64,000 bases of DNA from SpSt-333 sp040751955. GTDB taxonomy: Bacteria > Bacteroidota > Ignavibacteria > UBA10030 > UBA8401. The first letter of the stretch is position 1. Each line of letters opens with the position of its first letter. Below the pieces are notes generated by a model that saw only the letters and a program-made list of their open reading frames with translations, ran no database searches and had not been told where the DNA came from. Where the stretch lies: NCBI GenBank assembly GCA_040751955.1, contig JBFMFY010000002.1, forward strand, positions 1 through 64,000, given 5' to 3'. Positions 9,741 through 17,399 of this stretch are shown one piece after another. Both the position numbers and the translations under genes were made by a program.

Positions 9741-9965
9741 ATGAAGCACGAATCAACATCAATACTCTCACCCGAACCTGGACGAACATACACGTGCTAC
9801 CTCAACGGCGCACCACTGTACGATGCAACCGTTGAGCAGGCACAGGGATGCTGGGCAACAGTAAAAGTAATCCAAGCCCATCCGGGTAAATATGAAAAAC
9901 ATTATACATCGGGACAAACATTTGAGATAAAGGTGCAGTATTACGAATTTGTAGAGAAACAATAA
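9741..9965 (+). CDS. Hypothetical small protein, 74 aa
   Basis: This 74-residue soluble protein starts one base after the previous stop, so it belongs to the same operon. It has the look of a small beta-barrel (YTCYLNGAPLYDATVEQAQG, then ATVKVIQAHPGKYEK), with no signal peptide and no known motif. It is the last gene before a strong terminator. Short length limits confidence, but tight spacing and the terminator right behind it support a real gene. Confidence 0.6.
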   Translation: MKHESTSILSPEPGRTYTCYLNGAPLYDATVEQAQGCWATVKVIQAHPGKYEKHYTSGQTFEIKVQYYEFVEKQ

Positions 9966-9979
9966 GTAGCATTTAACTT

Positions 9980-10017
9980 AAAAGCCCCGAAAGACTTAGT
10001 TCTTCGGGGCTTTTTTA
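9980..10017 (+). terminator. Rho-independent terminator
   Basis: An AAAGCCCCGAA arm pairs with TTCGGGGCTTT across a short loop and runs into a T-rich tract. It lies 15 bases after the 74-residue gene and closes the operon that began at the lipoprotein gene or at gyrA. Confidence 0.92.
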
Positions 10018-10033
10018 TTTGTAATAATTTCTC

Positions 10034-10062
10034 TTGACTTTTTGATATTAGTATGATATCAT
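10034..10062 (+). promoter_or_regulatory. Promoter of the SPFH-RHH operon
   Basis: TTGACT at 10034-10039 and TATCAT at 10057-10062 are separated by 17 bases, a near-consensus sigma-70 promoter. The spacer and -10 element lie inside the 32-bp palindrome described separately, so a protein bound there would block RNA polymerase. The start codon of the SPFH gene is 30 bases further on, after an AAGGAG ribosome site at 10081-10086. Confidence 0.65.
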
Positions 10063-10073
10063 TACAATATCAA
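10042..10073. promoter_or_regulatory. 32-bp palindromic operator overlapping the promoter
   Basis: The outer arms TTGATATT and AATATCAA and the central ATGATATCAT are perfectly inverted. 26 of 32 positions obey two-fold symmetry, with TGATAT-like words repeating about every 10-13 bases. Repeated short words in a symmetric array over the -10 region are typical of operators for ribbon-helix-helix repressors. The third gene of the operon encodes one, so autoregulation is the natural inference. Confidence 0.7.
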
Positions 10074-10092
10074 ACTTAGAAAGGAGAAAAAT

Positions 10093-10968
10093 ATGCAAAA
10101 TGTGACGGAAAAAAGAGGTACGAAAATCAATGGTTACTTAATGCTTTTTTTAGTAATCGGATTGACCATTTTCAACATTTATTGGCTTATTCTCATGATC
10201 CAATGGGAAGATCCTTCGATGCTGATGGTTTTTATCCCGTCGTTGATCGTGAATTTTATTTCCTTTGGCGGTTTATTTGTCGTTCAGCCGAATGAAGCGA
10301 GGGTCCTTGTTCTGTTTGGAAAGTATATCGGTTCTGTGCGGGATTCAGGATTTTGGTTTACAAATCCATTTGCGACCAAGAAGCATGTATCGCTGCGCAT
10401 CCACAACTTTAACAGCGAACGGATCAAAGTGAATGACCTTCACGGAAATCCGATTGAAATTGGTGCGGTGGTTGTGTATCGCGTTATCGATTCAGCGCGC
10501 GCGTTGTTTGATGTTGAAAACTACGAACAGTTCGTTGCGATCCAAAGCGAAACGGCGATCCGCGCGCTAGCTTCGGAGTATCCCTACGACTCGCATGAAG
10601 AAGACAAAGCTTCGCTGCGGGGGAATCCGCAGGAGATTGCGGAAGGGTTAAAAAAGCAGGTGCAAACACGATTGGATGTTGCCGGGGTTGAGATCATCGA
10701 AGCGCGTCTGAGTCACCTTGCCTATGCGCAGGAAATCGCACAGGCGATGCTGCGCCGCCAACAGGCACAAGCGATTGTTGCGGCACGGAAAAAGATCGTT
10801 GAAGGGGCTGTCGGCATGGTGCAGGATGCGTTAACCATGCTTGCAGAACAGAAAATAGTGAAACTGGACGAAGATAAGAAGGCAACGATGGTAAACAATT
10901 TGATGGTGGCGCTCGTCTCCGATACAGAAGCACAGCCGGTCATCAACACCGGAACATTGTATCAATAA
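10093..10968 (+). CDS. SPFH/band-7 domain protein (slipin/flotillin-like)
   Basis: This 291-residue membrane-associated scaffold has two hydrophobic N-terminal segments (about residues 16-37 and 44-62). A band-7 domain starting QPNEARVLVLFGKYIG follows, then the alanine/glutamine-rich helical region (AQAMLRRQQAQAIVAARK) typical of slipins and flotillins. Such proteins oligomerise into rings or microdomains on the inner membrane. It heads a three-gene operon with an unknown protein and an Arc-type repressor. A partner protease of the NfeD class is absent. Family call firm, role unknown. Confidence 0.9.
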   Translation: MQNVTEKRGTKINGYLMLFLVIGLTIFNIYWLILMIQWEDPSMLMVFIPSLIVNFISFGGLFVVQPNEARVLVLFGKYIGSVRDSGFWFTNPFATKKHVSLRIHNFNSERIKVNDLHGNPIEIGAVVVYRVIDSARALFDVENYEQFVAIQSETAIRALASEYPYDSHEEDKASLRGNPQEIAEGLKKQVQTRLDVAGVEIIEARLSHLAYAQEIAQAMLRRQQAQAIVAARKKIVEGAVGMVQDALTMLAEQKIVKLDEDKKATMVNNLMVALVSDTEAQPVINTGTLYQ

Positions 10969-10998
10969 GACTGCATCATGCAATGAGAGACTCATGGC

Positions 10999-11523
10999 AT
11001 GATGTTTACAAAAATCATGAAACAATTTTCACAATACCTCGGCGAACAGTTGCAGATCGTTCAACCGTCGATCTGGAAACGGGTGTACGAACTTCGTACA
11101 CCCGAATCTGTTCTTATGACAATGTCATATCCCAAATGGTTCAGCACGCTTGCCGTCATTGCAACCGAAAACGAAACATGGGAGATCTATAAACCGAGCA
11201 TCTGGCGGTCAAATCTGGAAATCCGAAAGCAGGGAAATCAGTTGCCGTTTGCAAAATTCGTCAGCGAAAAATGGGGTCGCGGCGGTGTGTTTGAATTACC
11301 GAACGGCGAACGGATGAAATATATTTTCAAAGTATGGAAAGGGCTTAATGAGATCCATTCGCAGCAGGATCAACGGATCATTTCGTTCGATCGGAAAATT
11401 TCCTTCAAACCGGTCATGAATATTGTGCTCGAGCAAAAGTCTGAACTTATGGACAAATATCCGTGGATCGTGATGGCGGTGTATTACATTATGCTGGAAC
11501 GCAGGCAGCACGCGGCGCACTAA
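10999..11523 (+). CDS. Conserved hypothetical protein of the SPFH-RHH operon
   Basis: This 174-residue protein has no signal peptide. Tryptophan and aromatic residues are spaced through strand-like segments (WEIYKPSIWRSNLEI, GVFELPNGERMKYIF, then an FDRKISFKP stretch), suggesting an all-beta protein, possibly tubby/scramblase-like. That fold guess is weak. A hydrophobic C-terminal segment (WIVMAVYYIMLE) could dock to a membrane. It lies between the SPFH gene (30-base gap) and the RHH gene (4-base gap), so it is probably a functional partner. ATG codons at 10999 and 11002 are both possible starts. Confidence 0.7.
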   Translation: MMFTKIMKQFSQYLGEQLQIVQPSIWKRVYELRTPESVLMTMSYPKWFSTLAVIATENETWEIYKPSIWRSNLEIRKQGNQLPFAKFVSEKWGRGGVFELPNGERMKYIFKVWKGLNEIHSQQDQRIISFDRKISFKPVMNIVLEQKSELMDKYPWIVMAVYYIMLERRQHAAH

Positions 11524-11527
11524 ACGT

Positions 11528-11707
11528 ATGAGCGAGAAGAAAAAATTTTTATTACGCATTGATGAACAGCTGTACGCTGCATTGGAAAAGTGGGCGGCGG
11601 ACGAACTGCGGAGCGTGAATGCACAGATAGAATTTCTTCTTGCAGATGCCGTAAGAAAGGCGGGCAGGGGAACGGACAACGATGAACAATCCGGCGAGGC
11701 ACGGTAA
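11528..11707 (+). CDS. Arc-family ribbon-helix-helix DNA-binding protein, 59 aa
   Basis: Reading from ATG 11528 gives 59 residues beginning MSEKKKFLLRIDEQLYAALE. The FLLRID beta strand that inserts in the DNA groove is followed by two amphipathic helices (LYAALEKWAADE, then SVNAQIEFLLADAVRKAG). The SVNAQIEFLL phrase is diagnostic of the Arc/HicB-type RHH family. The gene starts four bases after the preceding stop. It probably dimerises, binds the TGATAT-rich palindrome upstream of the SPFH gene and represses its own operon. DNA binding is known for the family; the target is inferred. Confidence 0.88.
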   Translation: MSEKKKFLLRIDEQLYAALEKWAADELRSVNAQIEFLLADAVRKAGRGTDNDEQSGEAR

Positions 11708-11794
11708 ACCCCATGAAGGTCGCCGGATTTCTTGATTTTCGTCTCTCGATTTTGAATATTGTCGCAACAGATTTGACAACATTCATAGAGCGGG

Positions 11795-12589
11795 ATGGCA
11801 TACACCCCACAACTTCACCCAACCCATCTCTTTACACTCTTCGGCAAGGGTATCATCTATTTTTTCGATGACCTGGGCAGATATTTTTCCATCGTCTGGT
11901 GGATGATCCGCAATTCGGCGAACGCCAAAGAGTATTCTCGCAACATCCTGCAGCAAATGGTGATGATTGGGAACAATTCCATTCCGATTGTTCTCTTCGT
12001 TTCATTCTTCGTCGGCATGGTGACAGCGGTTCAATCCTCATATCAACTCTATGATTGGATACCGCGTTCGGTAGTCGGCGCATTAGTGACAAAATCAGTG
12101 CTGCTTGAATTGGTTCCATTGCTTTCCGCACTCGTCTTAGCCGGAAAAGTCGGAGCGACGATCACAGCGGAAATCGGCACAATGAAGGTAACCGAGCAGA
12201 TCGATGCACTCGAAGCATTGGCATTCGATCCCATATCGTTCCTTATTACTCCCCGCGTGCTTGCGGGGATTTTTATGTTCCCCATCCTGGTCGTCTTTGG
12301 TGATTTTGTCGCCATACTCGGAGGCATGTTCGGCGCTTCCACGGTTGCAGGAATTCCGAACGAAGCATTCGTTGAAGGAATGAAGAACTCATTTGAAATG
12401 TGGGATGCAGTGTTTGGGATTATTAAAGGGTGTTTCTTCGGGTACATTATTACTTCCGTGGCAAGCTTTCAGGGGTATAAGGTGCAGGGAGGGTCGGAAG
12501 GTGTCGGTAAAGCAACCATGAACACCGTTGTGTTGACTTGTCTTGCAGTTGTTGTTATGGATTTCATCCTTGCATCGGTGCTGCTATGA
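11795..12589 (+). CDS. MlaE/YrbE-type ABC transporter permease
   Basis: This is the inner-membrane permease of a phospholipid (Mla-like) trafficking ABC system. The 264-residue protein has an N-terminal amphipathic region, then five to six hydrophobic helices. It carries the family core SALVLAGKVGATITAEIGTM followed by VTEQIDALEALAFDP, the MlaE hallmark. Its stop overlaps the ATPase start (ATGA), and an MCE substrate-binding gene follows, the standard MlaE-MlaF-MlaD order. No MlaB STAS or MlaC gene lies nearby. Confidence 0.93.
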   Translation: MAYTPQLHPTHLFTLFGKGIIYFFDDLGRYFSIVWWMIRNSANAKEYSRNILQQMVMIGNNSIPIVLFVSFFVGMVTAVQSSYQLYDWIPRSVVGALVTKSVLLELVPLLSALVLAGKVGATITAEIGTMKVTEQIDALEALAFDPISFLITPRVLAGIFMFPILVVFGDFVAILGGMFGASTVAGIPNEAFVEGMKNSFEMWDAVFGIIKGCFFGYIITSVASFQGYKVQGGSEGVGKATMNTVVLTCLAVVVMDFILASVLL

Positions 12590-13317
12590 TCATGATTCAA
12601 AATATCTGGAAGTCGTTCGGCGATAAAGAAGTTCACAAAGGAGTCAATTTGACCGTCAGTGACAATGAAACGACAGTGATTCTCGGCAGAAGCGGCGGCG
12701 GAAAGAGCGTGCTGCTGAAAATGATCATTGGATTGATCAAACCTGATTCAGGATCAATCACTGTTGATGGGAAAGAAGTAACAACGATGACATTCAAACA
12801 ACTGCAGCGGCTTCGTTTCAAATTCGGGTTTCTTTTTCAGGGGGCGGCATTGTTCGATTCGATGACCGTGGGTGAGAATATAGAACTTGCGCTGCGCCGC
12901 CACAGCGACTACAAGGATGTTGACATTCGTGATCGGGTGAAGTATGCGTTGAGCCTGGTAAAGCTGGAAAATGTTGAACACTTGATGCCATCAAGCATCA
13001 GCGGCGGAATGAAGAAGCGAGTAGGGCTTGCTCGCGCGATTGCGCTTACGCCGAAATACATGCTCTACGACGAACCGACGACAGGTCTGGACGTTGAAAC
13101 AGCGGATGGGATCAACCTTCTTATCAATGAATTAAAAAAAAATCTCGGAGTTACATCACTCGTCGTTACGCACGATATTCACAGCGCATTTGTTGTGGGC
13201 GACCGATTTGCAATTTTTGAGAATGGGCAATTCATTATGACCGGAACGAAGGACGATATCCGGAACAGTTCAAATCCTGAAGTACGAAAGTATATCGAAA
13301 GCGACATTCAAATTTAA
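12586..13317 (+). CDS. MlaF-type ABC transporter ATP-binding protein
   Basis: This ATPase of the Mla-like lipid transporter is 243 residues from ATG 12586, chosen because it overlaps the permease stop by four bases. A longer reading from 12538 would lie inside the permease gene. It shows Walker A GRSGGGKS at 34-41, signature SGGMKKRVGLARA and Walker B YMLYDEPTTGLD, then the H-loop VVTHD. It should form a cytoplasmic dimer on the MlaE-like permease and energise lipid movement with the MCE protein encoded next. Confidence 0.93.
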   Translation: MIMIQNIWKSFGDKEVHKGVNLTVSDNETTVILGRSGGGKSVLLKMIIGLIKPDSGSITVDGKEVTTMTFKQLQRLRFKFGFLFQGAALFDSMTVGENIELALRRHSDYKDVDIRDRVKYALSLVKLENVEHLMPSSISGGMKKRVGLARAIALTPKYMLYDEPTTGLDVETADGINLLINELKKNLGVTSLVVTHDIHSAFVVGDRFAIFENGQFIMTGTKDDIRNSSNPEVRKYIESDIQI

Positions 13318-13354
13318 TTGGCGAAGTAATCACGTAGTCAATCATAGGTGGGGT

Positions 13355-14266
13355 ATGAATCTAACACATGAAACCAAAATAGGCATCGCAGTGTTTATTG
13401 CGGTCATTATTTTTGTCACGGGAATAGTGTACTTAAAGGGGATCGACTTCAAATCGAAGGATTACAAGTTGACGATCTTTTACACGAACGTGAACGGGTT
13501 GACTGAAGGAAGCCCGATCACCATTGCAGGACTTGATATCGGAAAGGTGGAAGACATGCGATTATCCGGCAACTTCATTGCCGTTGATATCGCAATCGAA
13601 AACAAGGTGCGCATTTCAAAAGATTCCAGGGCGTTCATAAAATCATCCAGCATTATGGGGGGGAAGCAAATTGCCATCACCCCCGGTACTTCCCCGGAAA
13701 CGCTGCAGGACGGCGACACACTTTCCGGTGCGTACGAGGCAGATCTGACCGAATTGACATCGACACTTTCTCCCATATCAACAAATGTTCTCGGCATACT
13801 CGAGCGCGTGAACACGACATTCGACGAACCGACAAGGAAAAACATTCAAATGACACTGCTGGAATTCAGCCGTGCTGCGCGTGAATTACAGGACATTGTG
13901 AAACAGCAGGGGGGGAATATCGATTATGCAGTCGGGAATTTTTCCGAGTTCTCCAAAGGATTGACAAGTTTTGCCAAACATCTCGACACACTTGCCGTGA
14001 CGCAGCGCGGAAATATCGACGACGGCGTCAAAAGCATCCGCGTCACCGCACGGACAATGGAAGAAGCGGCAGGACGATTCCGCGACGCAAGCCAAGCAAT
14101 TGAGAATGTCTTTAAAAAAGTAGAACGGGGAGAGGGATCGCTCGGTAAGTTTATGCAGGACGATAATCTATATCAACACCTCGACAGTCTTGCAATCAAC
14201 CTCAACGATCTGATCAAGGATATTAAAGCAAATCCGAAGAAATACGTAAGCGTGAGCGTCTTCTGA
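13355..14266 (+). CDS. MlaD/MCE domain protein
   Basis: This 303-residue periplasmic lipid-binding subunit is anchored by one N-terminal helix (about residues 9-27). The MCE domain spans roughly residues 37-115 and includes FYTNVNGLTEGSPITIAGL and SIMGGKQIAITPG. A helical, coiled region follows, in which MCE proteins form hexameric tubes or needles. It follows the ATPase after 37 bases. Substrate is likely phospholipid by analogy with Mla, and direction of transport cannot be read from sequence. Confidence 0.9.
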   Translation: MNLTHETKIGIAVFIAVIIFVTGIVYLKGIDFKSKDYKLTIFYTNVNGLTEGSPITIAGLDIGKVEDMRLSGNFIAVDIAIENKVRISKDSRAFIKSSSIMGGKQIAITPGTSPETLQDGDTLSGAYEADLTELTSTLSPISTNVLGILERVNTTFDEPTRKNIQMTLLEFSRAARELQDIVKQQGGNIDYAVGNFSEFSKGLTSFAKHLDTLAVTQRGNIDDGVKSIRVTARTMEEAAGRFRDASQAIENVFKKVERGEGSLGKFMQDDNLYQHLDSLAINLNDLIKDIKANPKKYVSVSVF

Positions 14267-14367
14267 ACCGCCAATTGTCACGAAAGAATAACATTTTCAT
14301 ACATCGGGAGAGAAACATCTGTTGGTAATGTTATATGAGGTGAATCGACAATCATAAGGAGCGGATC

Positions 14368-14841
14368 ATGAACAAACATTCTCCCGTAATATTTTTTCTC
14401 ATTGCCTGTCTCGCAGTCGGGGCAGGGATTGTTTTTACACAAGTGAAAGCGAAGAAAACTATGGAACAGGATTCGACATTACGCAAAAAAGTTTTGTGGC
14501 AGAAAGCCACCGAGATGCCGTTTACCGGCATCTATGACGATTTTTTTGAAGAGGGAACATACCATTGCGCCGGATGCGGTGCGGAGCTGTTTACATCAAA
14601 AACTAAGTACAACTCTGGCTGCGGCTGGCCTGCATTTTATGACGCCGTTGCAAATGGAGCCGTTGAAGAAGAGGTCGATTATTCTCACGGTATGGTGCGG
14701 CGCGAGGTGCACTGTGCAAAATGCAAAGGACATCTTGGGCACGTGTTTGAAGACGGTCCGCGCCCGACAGGACTGCGGTACTGCATTAATTCGGTTTCTA
14801 TTGATTTCAAACCGAAGAACAAACCGGAAATTAAAAAATGA
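14368..14841 (+). CDS. msrB: Peptide-methionine (R)-S-oxide reductase with membrane anchor
   Basis: MsrB reduces the R-epimer of oxidised methionine in proteins. The 157-residue protein adds an N-terminal hydrophobic segment (about residues 7-25) to a complete MsrB domain, so it probably works outside the cytoplasm. Two CxxC zinc pairs (HCAGC and HCAKC) and the GHVFEDGP loop are present, with the catalytic cysteine in RYCINSVSIDF. An AAGGAG site precedes the ATG. It is monocistronic as far as can be seen. Confidence 0.93.
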   Translation: MNKHSPVIFFLIACLAVGAGIVFTQVKAKKTMEQDSTLRKKVLWQKATEMPFTGIYDDFFEEGTYHCAGCGAELFTSKTKYNSGCGWPAFYDAVANGAVEEEVDYSHGMVRREVHCAKCKGHLGHVFEDGPRPTGLRYCINSVSIDFKPKNKPEIKK

Positions 14842-14849
14842 TCTTGTAA

Positions 14850-14884
14850 AAGATGGAATCGATTGTCAAAGCAGATTCCATCTT
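14850..14884. terminator. Hairpin between convergent genes, possible bidirectional terminator
   Basis: An 11-base arm AAGATGGAATC at 14850-14860 is perfectly complementary to 14874-14884, with a 13-base loop. It lies nine bases after msrB and 55 bases from the end of the opposing membrane-protein gene. There is no clear T-tract, so intrinsic termination is likely but not certain. Confidence 0.5.
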
Positions 14885-14938
14885 GCCGAATCGGTTTGAG
14901 CAAACAAATCTCCGCGTCAACAACGCCGCTGGAAATAA

Positions 14939-15556
14939 TCAGGTGAGGAAATGATTAAGCTGCTTGTCGTGAATTCGTTGTAAAGAGAGGAGAGAAATAA
15001 CAGCACCGCACATTGCCAGAAACATGTCCCACTGCGTGTCCCACACATCTCCCTGCGTTGCAAGGAAGGCGTCGGCATTTTCTCCGACAGCCAGCGCTAC
15101 CCACCACTCGAAAAATTCATACGCAGCGCTGATGGCAAGGCAGATACAAACAATAATGAAAAAAAGCATTTTTCCACTGCGCAGCAGCGTCGTACGAACG
15201 ACAATCTCACGTGCAATAATCGCCGGAATAAATCCCTGCGCAAAATGTCCGACCCGGTCGTAATAATTGCGCGTTAAATCAAACTCATCGCGCAGCCAGT
15301 TGAATAACGGCATCTCGGCATAAGTGTAGTGCCCGCCGATCATTAAAATGATCGCGTGAATACAGATAAGAAGATACGCAAGATTGGTAAGCCGGAAACG
15401 GTTACATGTGATAACAAGTATGACAAATGCAATCAACGCCGGAAGGACTTCAAGAAACCAGGTAAAGAGGTCTTTCGGATTTATTACAGACCACGCAAGA
15501 ACGAACAAGAACACAGCAAGAAGAATGAGGCGAAATTTTTCTATGCCGTATTTCAT
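14939..15556 (-). CDS. DUF2238 (YjdF-like) integral membrane protein
   Basis: This 205-residue inner-membrane protein has about six hydrophobic helices. It contains the DUF2238 signature region YDRVGHFAQGFIPAI, with AYEFFEWW and GDVWDTQWDM further on. These acidic and histidine residues are conserved in the family, but its function is not established. It sits four bases downstream of the SlyD-type gene on the same strand. Confidence 0.85.
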   Translation of the reverse strand: MKYGIEKFRLILLAVFLFVLAWSVINPKDLFTWFLEVLPALIAFVILVITCNRFRLTNLAYLLICIHAIILMIGGHYTYAEMPLFNWLRDEFDLTRNYYDRVGHFAQGFIPAIIAREIVVRTTLLRSGKMLFFIIVCICLAISAAYEFFEWWVALAVGENADAFLATQGDVWDTQWDMFLAMCGAVISLLSLQRIHDKQLNHFLT

Positions 15557-15559
15557 CTG

Positions 15560-16048
15560 TCAATGATGATGTCCGTCCGGTCCGTGAACATGTCCGTGGC
15601 TCAATTCGTCGGGACTTGCATTGCGTACATCGACAACCGTGACGTCGAAGTGAAGCGTCTTTCCTGCCAACGGGTGATTGCCGTCCACTGTCACCGTATC
15701 GTCGTTAATATTCGTGATCGTCACGATCTGGTTTCCCTCTGGGGATGATGCAGTGAACTGCATGCCGACTTTCAATTCCGGTACACCTTCAAATTGTGAA
15801 CGAGAAACCTGCACCACCTGCGCGAGATCGTATTCGCCGTATCCATCAATCGGTGCAACGGAAACTTTCAACGAATCGCCGGCAGATTTACCGTTTAGTT
15901 GAGATTCAAGGCCCGGAATAATGTTCCCCATGCCGTGAATGTACGCGAGCGGCTCACGTCCATCGGATGAATCCAGAATTTCTCCTTGATCGTTCCGGAG
16001 AGTGTAGTTTATGGAAACAACTTTTTCGTTTTCTATTTTCATTGACAC
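15560..16048 (-). CDS. FKBP-type peptidyl-prolyl isomerase, SlyD-like
   Basis: This 162-residue protein has a SlyD fold: FKBP strands at both ends (YTLRNDQGEILDSSDG, then PLAYIHGMGNIIPGLESQL) around an insert-in-flap chaperone domain (about residues 68-120). It ends in a histidine-rich tail, HGHVHGPDGHHH, as in metal-binding SlyD proteins that help deliver nickel or other metals. It is co-directional with the DUF2238 gene and with a DUF4396 gene whose N-terminus is also histidine-rich. Confidence 0.92.
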   Translation of the reverse strand: MSMKIENEKVVSINYTLRNDQGEILDSSDGREPLAYIHGMGNIIPGLESQLNGKSAGDSLKVSVAPIDGYGEYDLAQVVQVSRSQFEGVPELKVGMQFTASSPEGNQIVTITNINDDTVTVDGNHPLAGKTLHFDVTVVDVRNASPDELSHGHVHGPDGHHH

Positions 16049-16119
16049 CCTTTAATAATCTTGTTGTAGAATCATCTACAAGGTAACAAAACTATCGGTA
16101 AGTACAAAAATATATTCCG

Positions 16120-16626
16120 TCAATGTATGTGCCGCACTCCGCGTCGTATCATTATGACATTCACCGGCAGCGCAGCGACAAATCCAACGGCGAGAGCGGC
16201 AAACATCCCGATCCAGAAGATGGTGTCGGTCAATCCTGCTTCCATAACGCCCGGAATAGCAAATTGTGTCCCGACTTCAAACGCTTCCATTATTGCAATG
16301 CTTAATCCTTCTCCCGCAAACACTGTCTTCAACGCATTCGCCACTGTAAATTGTGAGCGAAGCAACGGGAGAATACCGAGCGCCATTCCGGCAATAAAAC
16401 CGAGCACAACCGCAAGTATTGTCGTTTGCAGCATCGTCAATGAAAGGTACGTGCCGACGATCATTCCGGCAACTTCACCGATACCGCATCCGATAAGACA
16501 GTGGAATGTAGCGCTCACGGCGAGTGAAAAAACCGACCGGGGCGTTTTTTCCAGGTATCCTGTCAACGCAGATTCGCCGGGCATCCCGTGAGATTTGTGA
16601 TGATTGTGATGCGAGTGTGATTCCAT
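16120..16626 (-). CDS. DUF4396 membrane protein with histidine-rich N-terminus
   Basis: This 168-residue membrane protein starts with a cluster of histidines (MESHSHHNHHKSHG), followed by about four hydrophobic helices. The family core FHCLIGCGIGEVAGMIVG and the GEGLSIAIMEAFE segment identify DUF4396. Function is unknown. Histidine-rich tails and membrane location suggest metal handling, which is inference. It lies upstream of the SlyD-like gene on the same strand with a 71-base gap. Confidence 0.82.
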   Translation of the reverse strand: MESHSHHNHHKSHGMPGESALTGYLEKTPRSVFSLAVSATFHCLIGCGIGEVAGMIVGTYLSLTMLQTTILAVVLGFIAGMALGILPLLRSQFTVANALKTVFAGEGLSIAIMEAFEVGTQFAIPGVMEAGLTDTIFWIGMFAALAVGFVAALPVNVIMIRRGVRHIH

Positions 16627-16725
16627 AGATCCTCAAGATGTGATTATTTTTTTAACCACATGCAACGTACGGTACCGTGCCCGGAAAAGCGTTACACAAT
16701 TTATACGAATTTGTGCAGTTTAAAT

Positions 16726-17253
16726 TTAAGGAGTCATACGCGGAGAAATTTTACGAAGCACTTTTTTTGCGCGCGACCGGATTCCGGGACCACCGTACGG
16801 CACCATCTCTTCAATTACTATCGACAGCTCGCGTTTCAGTTCCGGTTGAACTGCGGCGATATTTGCAAGGACAGTCATGGAAAATGCCTTTACCGCAATC
16901 GGGGTATCAACCGATTGAAGGAAGCCAAAACAAAGATTGGCGGCAGGTCCCTGAAGTTTTTTGGGGATATCAACGAACTGGAGTATGCGCACAACATTCC
17001 TCTTCACAGCATTGTGAACATTTTGATCCGACGCTTTCTTCACCATTCTGGAAAGCCATGGTGAAATAAGGGCGGGATGACTCTCTGCACAATGCGAAAC
17101 GATCCACGACGCGCGCTGCACCACGCGGTATTCGCCGTTCAAAAATAGATCCATCAAAGCTTCAAATCTTTTTTTATCATTACCAACCCATCGAGAAATC
17201 TTCATTACTTGTTGTTTGGAATGTTCCTTGAGTATTTCAGATTCAAGATTCAT
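16726..17253 (-). CDS. HEAT-repeat-like helical protein
   Basis: This 175-residue, all-helical cytoplasmic protein has repeated helix pairs (YRVVQRASWIVSHCAESHP, then AVKRNVVRILQFVDIP, then AVKAFSMTVLANIAAVQPEL) like HEAT or DNA-alkylation-repeat proteins. No catalytic residues can be assigned. It is divergent from yebC, with 146 bases between the two start codons. Confidence 0.65.
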   Translation of the reverse strand: MNLESEILKEHSKQQVMKISRWVGNDKKRFEALMDLFLNGEYRVVQRASWIVSHCAESHPALISPWLSRMVKKASDQNVHNAVKRNVVRILQFVDIPKKLQGPAANLCFGFLQSVDTPIAVKAFSMTVLANIAAVQPELKRELSIVIEEMVPYGGPGIRSRAKKVLRKISPRMTP

Positions 17254-17399
17254 TATGATTGCAGGAGTACCAATTCGTTATAAATTTCAGCGTAATGTAC
17301 CATTCAAGAATTCGGCAAGCAATTCACTTCCACTTCACGAGCAATTTTCGTATTTTGGTTCAATTCAATAATTGTCAACAGTACGATCAAAATAGTTTT

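Noticed and set aside
10093..11707. SPFH-RHH operon as a classical toxin-antitoxin pair
   Set aside because: No toxin fold is recognisable in the middle protein, and the SPFH protein is a membrane scaffold. Only the RHH regulator resembles an antitoxin.
12538..12585. Upstream extension of the MlaF ATPase
   Set aside because: It would overlap the permease gene by 52 bases and adds a cysteine-rich stretch absent from the family. The ATGA overlap start at 12586 is better.
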